Positions 1-11,026 of a DNA stretch of 64,000 nucleotides are shown piece by piece. The stretch is taken from positions 15,456,001 through 15,520,000 of the forward strand of contig BSBN01000187.1 in assembly GCA_027924645.1 (NCBI GenBank), given 5' to 3'. Within the stretch, counting starts at the first letter, position 1. Every line of letters begins with the position of its first letter. The notes beneath the pieces are model-generated. The model was not told where the DNA came from and ran no database searches. It worked only from the letters and a program-made list of their open reading frames with translations. Source of the DNA: Cunninghamia lanceolata. Lineage: Eukaryota > Streptophyta > Pinopsida > Cupressales > Cupressaceae. The position numbers and the translations under genes are program-made.

Positions 1-1204
1 TAATTAAAATTTGATTGCTGAAAAGTTTAAGACTTATTTCAAAGTTATTGTAAATGTATATGTTATGCATACTTAATGAAAGATAAGCTATTTTGATTAC
101 AAATCATTGTGAATCTTGAGTAATCTGTAATTTAAATCTAGATATATGCATTGATTAGCTGCATCCCTTGGAGTGCTTTTCAGCCTGCATATATTATTTT
201 CATTCCTAGTTCCTTTGAAGTTAGCATCAACCATATCTAGCTGTGGAATGTCTTGGTGATCTATGGTTTGATTTCTTCTCTCCATGAATGTATCTTGTGT
301 GTATGTGATTCAATAACTAAAGGTTCACTAAAAGTAGAAGTATTCTTTTAAATTTCTTTGAATTTCATTATAGATCATCTCCATAATTGCAAATAATGTA
401 CAATTAAAAGTAGATAAACATGAAATATGCAAATATCCTGTAGGCAATTGAAAATACAGAGCATATTTTGAGTAAAAGCATGTCAAATTGATAAATATCA
501 TGCAAATTCAGATAAATATCCATGAAATGCACATAAATATCCACTTATAGACACATCATTTAAATAAATATATAGTATAGAAGGAAGAGTGAGTTCATAA
601 TGATTGATGATCAAAAGAATTCACCAAACTTACAAATATCTCAACAATCTTTGAAAATAGAGTAGAATTGACCTCTCTATGGAGTGAATTTACAAAATAT
701 AGTGCAATACTGATCACCTAGACGAATGTAAGACACCTTGAAATGGAAAACAACATGTCACATCAACCTCTGAGTAACGTCAGATGATCATGACTTGATC
801 AATAGAGACTTGGAGTCATCAACTTATCCTAAGCTGGTAGTACTTTTCAAGATAATAAAGGTTTGTTGTCCAAATTTTTATGCATGTTGTTATGACTAAC
901 AATCATCATCAACACAACTGCACGTAGGTGTAAATCTCTCTCTAGACATCATAACATCTAACACCTCTTGCAAGCAACTACACAAGCACGTTAATCAATA
1001 AGCAAGTTGCATATCTATCAAATATATCTAATTAGTTACTTAGCCATCCTATCAAAATCTATCTTATCATCTCTTTTGAGATTCTATCATTCTCAAAGAG
1101 TACCTATCAGTTGGCCAACATCGATCATGGTGCTAACTCAATCAATCAGCTAAGTGGCCTGCTTTTATCAAATGCATAGTTTCAATAATCACATGTTCAA
1201 CTTT

Positions 1205-1393
1205 AGCACATATGCGCCATTTCAGGGCATATGCACCAAAACATGGGACATATGCGCAGTTTGGGTATATGTGTAGTTTTGGGGGTCATATGCACAAATT
1301 TAGGGCATATGCACTAAAACATAGGACATGTGTGTAGTTTGGCGATATATGCAGTTTCAGGGGTCATATGCGTAAATTTGGGACATATGCGCA
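1205..1393. repeat. Degenerate ~19-20 bp tandem array with CATATG cores
   Basis: CATATG or a one-base variant recurs at 1209, 1228, 1249, 1267, 1287, 1306, 1327, 1346, 1365 and 1384, a spacing of 18-21 bp. Units look like GGG-N-CATATGC-N-CA followed by A/T-rich bases, and a higher-order unit of about 79 bp (roughly four monomers) is also visible. Function unknown. Confidence 0.8.
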
Positions 1394-1963
1394 GAATCAT
1401 TCAACCTATGCATATGAAACTAACCACTTTGACCCTAGATTTTGACCCTAATATATACACTTGGTGTCAAAGTAACTATATACGTACTAGTGGACCATAC
1501 TCCTCTGGGCTCTTGAATTGACAGATCTGCTCGAACCTATGGCTAGCTACTAGAATCTGCATTTCGCTCAAACTGCTCTACTCTGTTATGCTCTAAGGCT
1601 CTTTATAATAACTCTTCTAATGCCAAGTGTGCAAATGAATTAGAATGGGTCCCCCTCATCACTGTTTATAGCCTAATCAACCCTAATTGGATATGTTTTG
1701 ACCTTGCATATTGCTAACATGCACATGCTTTGCTACTCATCCATTTCTTATTTTCCATCACCTACATTTTTCACATGATGATCCTGCCATTCATTCTTCT
1801 TCATCATGAGATCATCCGTTATTTTTCCACAATTTTTATCCCAATCAATCTTCCGAGGGGACATACTACCAACACCAAACCTATACCAGAGGAAAACTGA
1901 GGGCATGTATCATACTCCTAAAATTTTTATTCTTTGAAACAATGTGACAAAATGCATTGTCTC

Positions 1964-1977
1964 AAAGAGGGGCAAAA
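1964..1977 (+). promoter_or_regulatory. Polypurine tract of element H
   Basis: AAAGAGGGGCAAAA lies immediately before a TGTATACACC LTR start. In plant LTR retrotransposons this arrangement primes plus-strand DNA synthesis and marks the 5' edge of the 3' LTR. Confidence 0.7.
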
Positions 1978-3009
1978 TGTATACACCTAAAAATGGCTCA
2001 AGATAAATTAAAGAAATATTTAATATTTTTTTTTTTCTTATTTCCTCTATCAATAAATAAATATACTAATTTATTTATTTGATTCACATTTATCCTATTC
2101 TTCCAATAATTAAATAAAATAAAATTTATTTAATTAAATTTCTTAATTCTTCTAAAGTTATCTCTAATTAGGTAGTCCTAATTATTTAATTATTCTTCTA
2201 AGACAAAGTCATATTCTTAAAATCCACATCATTCGTCCACGTCACTCTACACATCATTTGACACCTCACCTCCATGTTGCACCATAAATTAAATATTAAT
2301 AATATTTAATTAAACATTTATCCTCAACACATGTCATATTTCCTCTCAACCATCCCTACTTTGTAGAGGTTGGTCTCTCCACATCATCATGGTCAAAGTT
2401 GACTATGAGACACTTGTCTCATAAGTCCTGTATTCCTTCAAACATCTAAACAAACATAGAGTCCTTCTTCCATCTTTCTCTTATGGTCTTTGTGAGCATG
2501 TCGCCATGTCACTCCTTGTCCCACATATCTCTCCATCTTGTCAATTTAGTTGGAACATCCTCCTTCTATATCTCCCCTCATCAAACTAATTCAATCTTAA
2601 GCCTCCATGTCAAATACCAATTCCTCAACCATTGATCTTTTGCCACTTGGATCTAAGCCATCCTTTGTCTATAAAAGGAAGCCTCTCATCCTCATTTTGA
2701 GCAACCCAAGAGAGATCATATTTACATGCTGCTAAAATCATATCAAATATCAAAAGTGTGTCTTTGTCTTTAATTTGCATATCATTATCCTTAGCTATCT
2801 CTATTTGCATATCATTATCATTAGTCATCTCCATTGTTTCATTGGATTAGCTTCATCCAATCATTATCATAGTTTAGCATTATAGAATCATTCAATTTGC
2901 ATAAAATCCAACATAAGTCCATTCATCTTAGAGTCATCTTCAAACAAAGAAGTCCATTTTGAGAGCATAATTACAATCTGAAAAATCAAGATCTCAAGAA
3001 GATAGGACA
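1978..3009 (+). mobile_element. 3' LTR of element H (plus strand)
   Basis: The start is set by TG right after the polypurine tract. A TATA box lies at 2670-2677, where U3 should end. The right boundary is uncertain: TAGGACA ending at 3009 is the best TG..CA-compatible end. The partner LTR is outside the window, so neither the end nor a target-site duplication can be confirmed. An A/T-rich stretch with a long T run is at about 2022-2038. Confidence 0.5.
2670..2677 (+). promoter_or_regulatory. TATA box of the H LTR
   Basis: TATAAAAG followed by GAAGCCTCTC, in the usual position inside a plant LTR. Transcription would start about 30 bp downstream, on the plus strand. Confidence 0.5.
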
Positions 3010-3132
3010 CAATGAGACATGAAGGAGAAATCTAAGTTTGAAGGTATAAATCATATTTGTTTCAAATTATATGTTTTTCTTAGTTTCATTGGTGATTTTG
3101 GTTTGAGTATAAATTTAGAGTTTTGTGGTAGC

Positions 3133-3291
3133 TTAATAGGTTTTTACTGTTGTTCTCCAAATTATCATCACAGTACCAAGTCTAGCAACTGGAAAAAATG
3201 TTACATTATAATCAATTCCATGTTCTTGTGCAAAACATTTTGCTACTAACCTTGACTTACACTTTTCAATCTTGCCTTCTACATTAAATTT
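3133..3291 (-). pseudogene. Old copia element D: reverse transcriptase fragment (left scrap)
   Basis: Reading leftward from 3291, the minus strand encodes a Ty1/copia RT segment with recognisable pieces (EGKIEKCKSRLVAKCF, then QEHGIDYNVTF, where functional copies usually have GY.Q..GIDY..TF). It begins exactly at the target site of element A and continues the RT frame found at 13171-13397 on the other side of A. It decays into unrecognisable sequence with a stop near 3133, and nothing convincing is seen between 3010 and 3132. No YVDD box or RNase H remains. Confidence 0.75.
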
Positions 3292-3617
3292 TGTTAGAGT
3301 CGTACAAGGACTCATAGGAGCCAAGATCATCTGCTGGAAATCTTCTACAAGAGAGAGTTGCAAGAAAATATTGTAAAATCCAAATGCATGTGTGAATTAG
3401 TGCTTCACATTCCCATTGCATTATTCAAAAATAAATACAAAGGATATACACAACCACTGTCTAAGAATAGACAAAGTGGGGAAAGAAAGCATGTGACACA
3501 TGTCACGGTGCTCTCAAGAAGAAAGAAAGCCTATGACACATGTCATAAGGCTCAAAATAGAAAAAGAATCTCCCTAATTAACTTATGTAAAAGTAAAAAT
3601 ATGATTTTTCACCAACA
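3292..3617 (-). repeat. Element A 3' LTR
   Basis: 326 bp, TG..CA ends, same length as the partner at 12845-13170. It follows the polypurine tract in element orientation and sits next to target duplication AATTT at 3287-3291. Confidence 0.9.
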
Positions 3618-3627
3618 GCCCCCCATA
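3618..3627 (-). promoter_or_regulatory. Element A polypurine tract
   Basis: On the minus strand the tract reads TTATGGGGGGC directly before the LTR start TGTTGGTG. Position and composition fit a plus-strand primer. Confidence 0.7.
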
Positions 3628-4145
3628 AGTGCAACTTAGGAAGATTACACAAGCTAAAAAGAAAGAAAGAAAGATGGGTCCCATCAACAAAGGCCATGTT
3701 AGGTACCCATGAACAACAAGAATCTCTCATAAGGTGGAGAAAAGGAGAAAAACCCATTGGGAGAAAACTCCTCTCCAAAAGAAAGAAAAAAACAAAAAGA
3801 AAGTACAAGAACATGTGATGGAAGAAGGACACTAAGACACCCCATGGAATGAATCCATCAGAAGAGTACAATCATGAGTGCCCCCCATAAGAGAGAGTGA
3901 ATAGAGAATATGAATCCCCTCCAAAAAGAAGCTCAAGAACCAATGAAGAGATCTTGAAGACAGAATCCAATCCACTGCCTGCAAACAACATTTCTCCCTT
4001 TCAGAAGAAACAAATCCACTAGTGAATGTAGAAGTCATTCCCATATCTTGGATGAATAGGGAATCCATATTGAAATGTGTGCCTCTAAATGCAACTCAAG
4101 TGACCTCATACTGGGAGAATATGTCTTCTCCAAAACAGAAACTGT

Positions 4146-4904
4146 CTACCCAATTAGAGAAGAACCAGGAGAGAATATGATCTGAACTACATCTGAAAAC
4201 ACAAAAGATGAAGGTGGTGATGCAAAGCCAACTAAGATAGTATCAAACAGGAGAGATAAACCCTCAAATGTGTCCTCCAAATCAGCAATGTGAGACTCCA
4301 CAAATAGAGATGATATGTCTGTGAGATAGGAATCCCAATGAGGTGGATCTGAAAGACTGATATTGACCTGTTGCACAGAATTACTAGAAGCCAATGATGA
4401 TGTAACACTAAATTCTGAAGTAGCAACAGGTGATGAAGAAGATGTGATCTCAATAGGAGGAGAAGATGGAGCAAGAGAGATCTCTATCTTTGAACATTCA
4501 AGACATGCCATATACTCAATCTCCTCTAAAGTATCATCATCATAAGGTATATTATCTGCATCATCAAGTGGAATGAGGCAATCTACTGCAGGATCATTTG
4601 GAAATGGTGAGACATGAGAGTCTCCATACAACTCCCAAATTTTTGTCCAAAGTGTGTGTGGGCTCTCATAGATAGGAAGATCACACACAATATCATAATC
4701 AACAGTGGTACAAATTAAACCTACAACATGATCTTGATTGTTACCCCAAACAGATTTCTTCATAGGTGTCTCTAGTTCAGGTATGAGCCCATAAAGATGA
4801 GGCAAAAGATGCAGCCACCTGAGATGTGTCAGGATACCTCTTTGCCAAGACTCATAATTATCCTTAGTCAGATTGACCATAGAAGGATGAGTGGCAAAAC
4901 CCAT
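4146..4904 (-). CDS. Gag-like protein of element A (copia UBN2-type N-terminus)
   Basis: An intact 252-residue ORF, unusual in this window. Residues about 10-95 resemble the N-terminal Gag fold of copia elements (UBN2 / Retrotran_gag): LTKDNYESWQ, a middle block with HVVGLICTTVDYDIV, then LWTKIWELYGDS. After residue 100 it is Ser/Asp/Glu-rich and low-complexity, with no zinc knuckle and no protease motif, so it is shorter than an autonomous copia Gag. The ATG follows a purine-rich GAGGAGGTATC stretch. It is the only coding candidate between the LTRs of A, so it probably made a capsid-like protein or is a remnant of one. Assignment to Gag rests on pattern recognition, not on a database search. 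Confidence 0.6.
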   Translation of the reverse strand: MGFATHPSMVNLTKDNYESWQRGILTHLRWLHLLPHLYGLIPELETPMKKSVWGNNQDHVVGLICTTVDYDIVCDLPIYESPHTLWTKIWELYGDSHVSPFPNDPAVDCLIPLDDADNIPYDDDTLEEIEYMACLECSKIEISLAPSSPPIEITSSSSPVATSEFSVTSSLASSNSVQQVNISLSDPPHWDSYLTDISSLFVESHIADLEDTFEGLSLLFDTILVGFASPPSSFVFSDVVQIIFSPGSSLIG

Positions 4905-5252
4905 GATACCTCCTCAAAATGATAGAGATCAAAACATGCAAATAGATTTATGCTGATAATAGAAGCCTATCAAAGCAAACAAAACCTTTCCAGGAGGCAG
5001 CATGTCCAGGATATCCAAGAGAAGCCATAAAATTGACAAACTAATTAAAACGATACCTGGGTCTGAATTTGAAAAAAGTATATAGGTGCCTATGTAGTGC
5101 TCTCTGATACCTTTCCAACACCTTTTCATTTTGGAAAAATAGAGATTTTGGGTGCAAGAACAGAACTTGGAAGCTAAAAATGATGCCTTGACTTCAAACA
5201 GAAAAAACAAGTTCAAATAGAAAAATCTAAGAAAAAGAACAACATTACTAGA

Positions 5253-6493
5253 TGTTAGACTTAGGGCACACAACTGAGAGGGGGGGTGAATCAGTTGTGC
5301 TAAAATTTCTTAAATCAAACACTTAAATCTTTTTTAGTGATTAGTAGAATATTAATCATGAACCATAATGCATTCAAATCAAAAGAAGAAACATTTCAAC
5401 ACATATGACACCAAGATTTTGACATGGAAAACCCGGTTATGGGAAAAACCACAGGGTGATTAACCCAAGAATGTATTCTCTGTTAGAAGAATAGAAAGAA
5501 CAAAATGGCACATGCCAATTAGGGTTCACTGCCTGAGCACACTGCTCACAAGAGGCTCACTGCCTACAAGAGACACACTGTCTACAAAGAAATAAGTATC
5601 ACCTTTATAAACTAGAAAATAGCATCTTCACCATGCTTGAATTAGTTCCATTTAAGCCCAATACTTCTGCTCTGCCTTTCGTACTTCTCCTCGCTACCAC
5701 ACACTTATCACCGCAAGACACACTTCAAAAAGACTTCACAATCCTTTATTTATACAAGGCATCGACTTAGGAACAATCATCTAAGTCGGCAAACACCTAC
5801 AAGAACATCCGCAAGATGTGTAATACATCCGGTTGGCCAGTCTCAAGAAGAACACCAATATCTGGTGGTAATTCTTCAAATGCAAACTCTAACTTCAATG
5901 TGGACCACCAACATGAACTGGACATGATCCAATGATCATCATAACCTTCCCTGAATCACCAAGAACATCTGCACTTCATCATCAAACTGGAATTCTTCTC
6001 TCCTTCATCTGGAGCTTCAAGAACATAATCTGTCATCACTATCACAAATGAATACGCTCTTCTAGACCTTCAAACCATGAACCAATCTAGTTGATACTTC
6101 ACAAGGACATCCTCAACACTCCCTCAAATCTATAGAAAGGGATAATGAAATTCTAGATCTCACCAGACCTATCAGTGACACTTTGTCACCTCTGAACACC
6201 TGCCAGAATTAGTTCTACTTGAGCGACCATAACTTCTTCAGATCTTCATGTGGACCTCTGAAAACTTGACTAAAGCATCTCAAGACTTATATCTATAAAC
6301 CCTTTAAACCACACCCTCTGATCCTCAACCTATTGAGGACTTTTACCTTCTTGTCATCACTGTTCTTCACTGTTCCTGATTGAGACTAATTTTCTCAATA
6401 TCCTCAGCACACAGCTCATCTATTCCTTCCCATTAATATAACATGAGTATGTTGACATCAATGACAACACTGGTTAGGCCCATACTTGCAACA
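5253..6493 (-). repeat. Element B 3' LTR
   Basis: 1,241 bp, paired with 11027-12265. A minus-strand TATA box (TATAAATA) lies at 5743-5754, with its counterpart at 11518-11529 in the other LTR. Confidence 0.92.
5743..5754 (-). promoter_or_regulatory. TATA box in the element B 3' LTR
   Basis: The minus strand reads TATAAATAAAGG; the same box is at 11518-11529 in the 5' LTR, where it would drive the genomic RNA toward lower coordinates. Confidence 0.55.
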
Positions 6494-6690
6494 ATCTCTC
6501 CCTTTGTCATTGATGGCAACATATGATGTGAAAAACCATCCAGACAAGGACTTCTCCTTGCTGTCAGAACTCCCCCTAACAACAACAACTATTCATATGT
6601 CTTCTCTTCCTTTATTGCTCCCCCTTTGATCAGCAACCACTTATTTTTCACATGTCTTCTCTCCCCCTTTGACATCAATGGCAAAGGGCT
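6494..6690 (-). promoter_or_regulatory. Multiple polypurine tracts before the B 3' LTR
   Basis: On the minus strand, the LTR-proximal tract reads GACAAAGGGAGAGAT (6494-6508). Similar tracts, ATCAAAGGGGGAGC near 6617-6633 and TCAAAGGGGGAGAG near 6658-6672, lie further upstream. Repeated polypurine tracts between pol and the 3' LTR are a reported hallmark of Sireviruses. The 6509-6815 stretch otherwise holds no gene. Confidence 0.65.
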
Positions 6691-6815
6691 CATACTTGCA
6701 ACTCCATTACTTCATAGCATACCAGCTGCTCCCCCTGAGTAGTAGCTCCCTATCATCAATCCGGATCACAAGATATGACTGTGATATCCAACGGATTGAT
6801 GTACATCAGTGCATC

Positions 6816-7427
6816 CTAGTTCATCACCAGAGGGGCAATAAGCCCTAACTTCTCCCTGAGATACTCAAAAGAGTCCTTGGGAAGAGGTTTAGTAAAGATA
6901 TCTGCAATTTGATCCTTGGAGGGCACATACTCTAATCTGACTTCATCCTTGTTCACTTGCTCTCTCAGAAAGTGAAACTTGATAGATATATGCTTAGTCT
7001 TAGAATACAACACTGGATTCTTAGAATTATTTATTGCACTTGAATTATCACAGAAAATTGTCATGGGCTCCTCATATTCTACTTTAATATCTCTTAGCAT
7101 CTGCTTCATCCACAATACTTGAGTGCAACTACCTGCTGCTGCAATGTATTCTACTTCAGTTGTAGATAGGGATATTGCCTCTTGTTTCTTGCTTAGCCAA
7201 GAAACCAATCTTTTTCCCAAAAAGAATGCTCCTCCACTAGTACTCTTCCTGTCATCCACATCTCCTGTCCAATCTGCATCTGTATATGCATGAAGAGAAA
7301 AATTTTGATCTCTAGGATACCACAGACCATACTCAACTGTTCCTTTTAAGTACCTAAAAATCCTTTTGATTGCCATGACATGAGATTCTCTAGGATCAGC
7401 CTGGAACCTTGCCACAAGACCAACAGC
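6816..7427 (-). pseudogene. Element B RNase H and C-terminal pol
   Basis: Encodes the copia RNase H end of the polyprotein: YTDADWTGDVDDRKSTSG (first catalytic Asp), SLSTTEVEYIA (Glu), IFCDNSSAI (Asp), then KTKHISIKFHFLRE and the usual C-terminus with IFTKPLP. It removes the RNA strand during reverse transcription. It is in frame with the RT fragment to its right, separated only by TAG at 7428-7430, which a single C-to-T change in a CAG codon would explain. The C-terminus looks complete for the family. Confidence 0.9.
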
Positions 7428-8431
7428 CTACATTATATCTGGTCTAGTTTGAGTGAGATACAATAATCCTCCAATCATTGATCTGTACTTTGTCTGATCT
7501 GCCTTAGGAGAGTCATCATCTTTGCTCAACTTACATCCGATTGCCATGGGAGTATTCATTGGCTTTGAATCTTCCATTCCAAATTTCCTCAACAATTCTT
7601 TCACATATTTGGGCTGAGAAATAAAGATTCCTTTCTTTGTCTGAGTAATTTGCAGACCCAAGAAGAAATTCATTTCACCGAGCATTGACATCTCAAACTC
7701 ACTTTTCATTTGATTTGCAAAGGTTTTACACATACTATCTCTTCCTCCAAAGATGATATCATCAACAAATACTTTAACAATCAAGATGTTTTCATGATCA
7801 ATTTTGAAATATAGGTTACTGTAAGAAGTCCTTTGTTGGAACCAATCTTCAAAAGATGTTTGTCCAGTCTTTCATACCAGGCTCTTGGGGCTTGCTTTAG
7901 TCCATATAGTGCCTTCTTCAATTTGCAGACCATATCACCATGCTTAGATAATTGAAAACCATCCGGTTGTTCAATGTACACTTCTTCTAAGTCACCATTC
8001 AAGAAGGTAGACTTGACATCCATCTGATACACCTTGAAATCCTTGAAGGCAGCAAATGCAAGAAATAATCTGACTGCTTCAATTCTTGCCACCAGAGCAA
8101 AGGTTTCTTCAAAATCAATCCCTTCTATTTGAGAGTAGCCTTTGCAGACCAATCTGGCTTTATTTCTGATTACTTCACCAACTTCATTTAGTTTGTTCCT
8201 GAAGACCCATTTGGTTCCAATCACATTCTTGTTTCTAGGTCTGGGAACAAGATCCCAAGTGTGATTTTTCTCAATTTGCATCAACTCTTCCTCCATTGCT
8301 TTGGTCTAGTTTTCATCATTGCAGGCTTCATTTATCGTCTTAGGTTCAATCTTTGAAATCAGACAATAGTCATCTGAATTTTGAGCAAATTTCCTTCTAG
8401 TTTGCACACCTTTGCTTTTTTCACCTATGAT
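7428..8431 (-). pseudogene. Element B reverse transcriptase
   Basis: Ty1/copia RT (RVT_2). Starting near 8296 it shows the N-terminal signature [19 protein letters not shown], then [50 protein letters not shown], and the catalytic FVDDIIFGG in the left half, with FFLGLQI downstream. The frame shifts by one base near 7850 (after LLKIG) and then continues. A TAG at 8306-8308 replaces what should be a Trp codon just before the RT N-terminus, and TAG at 8432-8434 separates RT from the integrase tail. The catalytic Asp pair is intact despite the breaks. Confidence 0.9.
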
Positions 8432-9553
8432 CTAATCTTCAGAGTGGTTCAGTCTTACATACCTTGGAACTTTGGGAGTTTCTTGCACTTCTGCTTCTTG
8501 ATCAAGCTGATTCAGACCTATCTCTTCTTCCTGATTTACCGGATCAATCTGAATCTGACTTTCAGAAGAGGATTCAGCTCCTTGAACCAGAACACCATTC
8601 TGATCATCTTCATCATATTCATAAAACCTTGAGGGTTTCTCTATTCCCTCATCAACTTTCACATTTGTACTTTCTATCATCTTTCTTAGTCTCTTGTTAT
8701 AACACTGGTATGCTTTGCCTTGAGTAGAGTAACCCAAGAATATTCCTTCATCACTTCTAGCATCAAACTTACCTAAATCTTCATCTCTTTTGATGTAACA
8801 TTTGCTACCAAAGACTCTGAAATATCTTACAGTAGGAGTAATGCCAAACCAGAGTTCATAAGGGGTCTTACCAGTATTGCTTCTTATTTGAACTCGATTA
8901 AGAGTATAGACTGCAATGCTGACAGCTTCTCTCCAATAGATCTGAGGAACATTTACTTCCATCATCATGGTCCTAGATGCTTCCTGGATGGTCTGGTTCT
9001 TTCTCTCCACTACTCCATTCTACTGTGGAGTCCTCGAAGCAGACAACTATCTCTTAATTCCATGTTTTTCACAGAATTCTATGAAATCACCGGATGTGAA
9101 TTCTCCACCTCTATCAGACCTCAGACATTTCAACTTTATTCCTATTTCATTCTCTACCATAGCCTTGAATATTTTGAATTTCTCAAGAGCTTCTGATTTC
9201 TCCTTTAGAAAGGTTACCCACATCATCTGGGAATAGTCATCTATTAGCAGCATGAAGTATCTATCACCTTGAATACTTCTAGTTCTTGCCAAGCCACAAA
9301 GATCAGTGTGAAGTAAGTCCAATAATCCGGTAGAAGATAGTTCCTTGCTTTTGAATGTGACTCTGCTCAGCTTACCCAACTGACATTCCTTGCACAAGCT
9401 GTTAGTAAGTTTCACCAATTTTGGAAGACCTCTTACAGCCTGAATATTGCTTATCTTGATGATATTATCAAAATTCACATGACGCATCCTTCTATTCCAT
9501 AACCAACTCTGATCAACTTGAACAAAAAAGTAGCTTTTACCAGTACCAACCAA
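8432..9553 (-). pseudogene. Element B integrase with GAG-pre-integrase zinc domain
   Basis: Order: GAG-pre-integrase zinc-binding segment (LWNRRMRH..., then CKECQLGK), catalytic core with first Asp in LLHTDLCG, second Asp in RSDRGGEF, and Glu in MERKNQTI, then a copia-type C-terminal region (IFLGYSTQGKAYQCYN). In functional relatives the zinc segment begins LWHRRLGH, so the first His has become Asn. Two TAG codons (9047-9049 and 9020-9022) fall between the second Asp and the Glu without changing the frame, which explains why the region looks like two ORFs. The core D-D-E residues are present. Confidence 0.88.
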
Positions 9554-9637
9554 GTGGAAGATATTACCTTTAGTTTGAGCACCGGATGCAATCTCTATTT
9601 TGGATCTTTCAAAGATTTTGCATTTTCCATCCTTGAA

Positions 9638-10984
9638 TTAGAGATCATAGCCTTTGTCCACCAACTGTCCAACACTGAGAAGATTGTGCTTCAAATCTTC
9701 TACATATAGTACATTACCAGTTTTGTTTCTTCCATCAAACAAAATAGTTCCTCTTCCTCTAATTCTACTAGCAGAATTATCACCAAACTTCACCACTCCT
9801 CCTTCATACCTTTCCAAGTCTATGAACTTATTTTTGTCACCTGTCATGTGGTGAGAGAAACCACTGTCAATGACCCAATCATTCTTTTCTTCAACTTGGG
9901 CAGCCAGAGCTCTTTCTACAACTTTATGATTGATAGATACAGAGGATATTGGTTCTTCTTCCTTGATGGCAATAAACACCCATTCACTTCCAGATTTGTT
10001 TTCTGTCTCTGATTCATCATCTGTTACTCCTTCATTATCATCTTCTTCATGAACATAGTAACAATTCTTTTGGAACCTTGATCTGTTAGGATTTGGCTTT
10101 GAAAATCTTTCCAGACATCTTGAGGCAAAGTGACCAATCTTATTGTAGTTAAAACACTTAAAAGGCAATTTTCCTTCATACTTACCGGATCCTCTTGGCA
10201 GTCTCTTTGCAATGAGGGCTTCAACTTGAGTAGTTTCTATTTCTTCTTCCAGGTCTTTTCTTTCTTTTTCATACCATGACAGTTTCCTTGATGAGTTCTC
10301 TCCTGGATCAAATCCTTGTTTACCTTTCACAGAGGCACTGTCTTTGAATGTAGATTCAGTTTTGGGGGGATCATCTCTAAAATTGGTCATTTCAAAAGCA
10401 ACCAGTTTGCTAGCCAATTGATCTCTTGTGACAGTTGTATGGGCTCTGAATTCATCAATGGCAACAACCTTGATTTTGTAAGAGGTAGGAAGGGATCTGA
10501 GAATTTTACCAACAATCTCATTTTCATCCAAGACTCCACCAGAATTTCTAATTCCACAAACCAGCTCATTTACTCTTGGCATGAAAGTGGTAATATTTTC
10601 ATCATCTCTCATCTTCAGTTTTTCAAATTTCCCTTTTAGACTCTGTAACCTTGCACATTTAACATACTCGTCTCCTTCATGCAAAACTTCCAGTTTAATC
10701 CAGATCTCATAGGCAGTTGGTAGGTCAATAACATTTGAGAGTGCTGAGTCAGTTAATGTGCTTAGAAGAGCCTCTTTGGTCTGTAGATTGTTTTTAGCAT
10801 ATGTGATTTCATTTAGGGTTGTCAGACCACCTTGTGGAGGTACATACGCTTTTGTGACCATGGACCAGTACGTCATTCCCATACATTGCAAGTGACATTT
10901 CATACGACCTTTCCAAAGAGCAAAGTTGGTTCCATCAAACTTCGGACTATCCTTCTTGTATGATGACATCCTGGATCTCCTCAA
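9638..10984 (-). pseudogene. Element B Gag and aspartic protease
   Basis: A 448-codon stretch starting at 10984. Residues about 12-200 form the copia Gag (KFDGTNFALWKGRMKCHL, then TAYEIWIKLE). A CCHC zinc knuckle near residue 280 reads CFNYNKIGHFASRC, where the second Cys has become Tyr, so zinc binding is probably lost. The pepsin-like protease follows, with WVIDSGFSHHMTGD as active site near residue 370 and LLSVGQL near the end. The first in-frame stop is TAA at 9638-9640, after which the frame continues into the integrase zinc domain. The start is supported by its position about 40 bp downstream of the primer site. Confidence 0.88.
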
Positions 10985-11012
10985 GCGATTAAGCTCCTTT
11001 TAGAGGAACTTA

Positions 11013-11024
11013 GCTCTAATACCA
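11013..11024 (-). promoter_or_regulatory. Element B primer-binding site (initiator Met tRNA)
   Basis: The minus strand reads TGGTATTAGAGC, two bases from the end of the 5' LTR. The canonical plant site is TGGTATCAGAGC, complementary to the 3' end of initiator-Met tRNA; here one C has become T. Confidence 0.8.
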
Positions 11025-11026
11025 AT

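Larger units (their letters stand above)
1..1977 (+). other. 3' untranslated internal region of LTR element H, no gene
   Basis: No credible coding region was found on either strand; frames are short and AT-rich. The stretch ends in a polypurine tract directly before an LTR start, so I read it as the 3' non-coding part of a plus-strand LTR retrotransposon whose body lies left of the window. The only internal structure I see is the CATATG array at 1205-1393. Confidence 0.45.

Noticed and set aside
8888..9236. Plus-strand frames of 89-102 residues
   Set aside because: Opposite strand of the copia integrase of element B.
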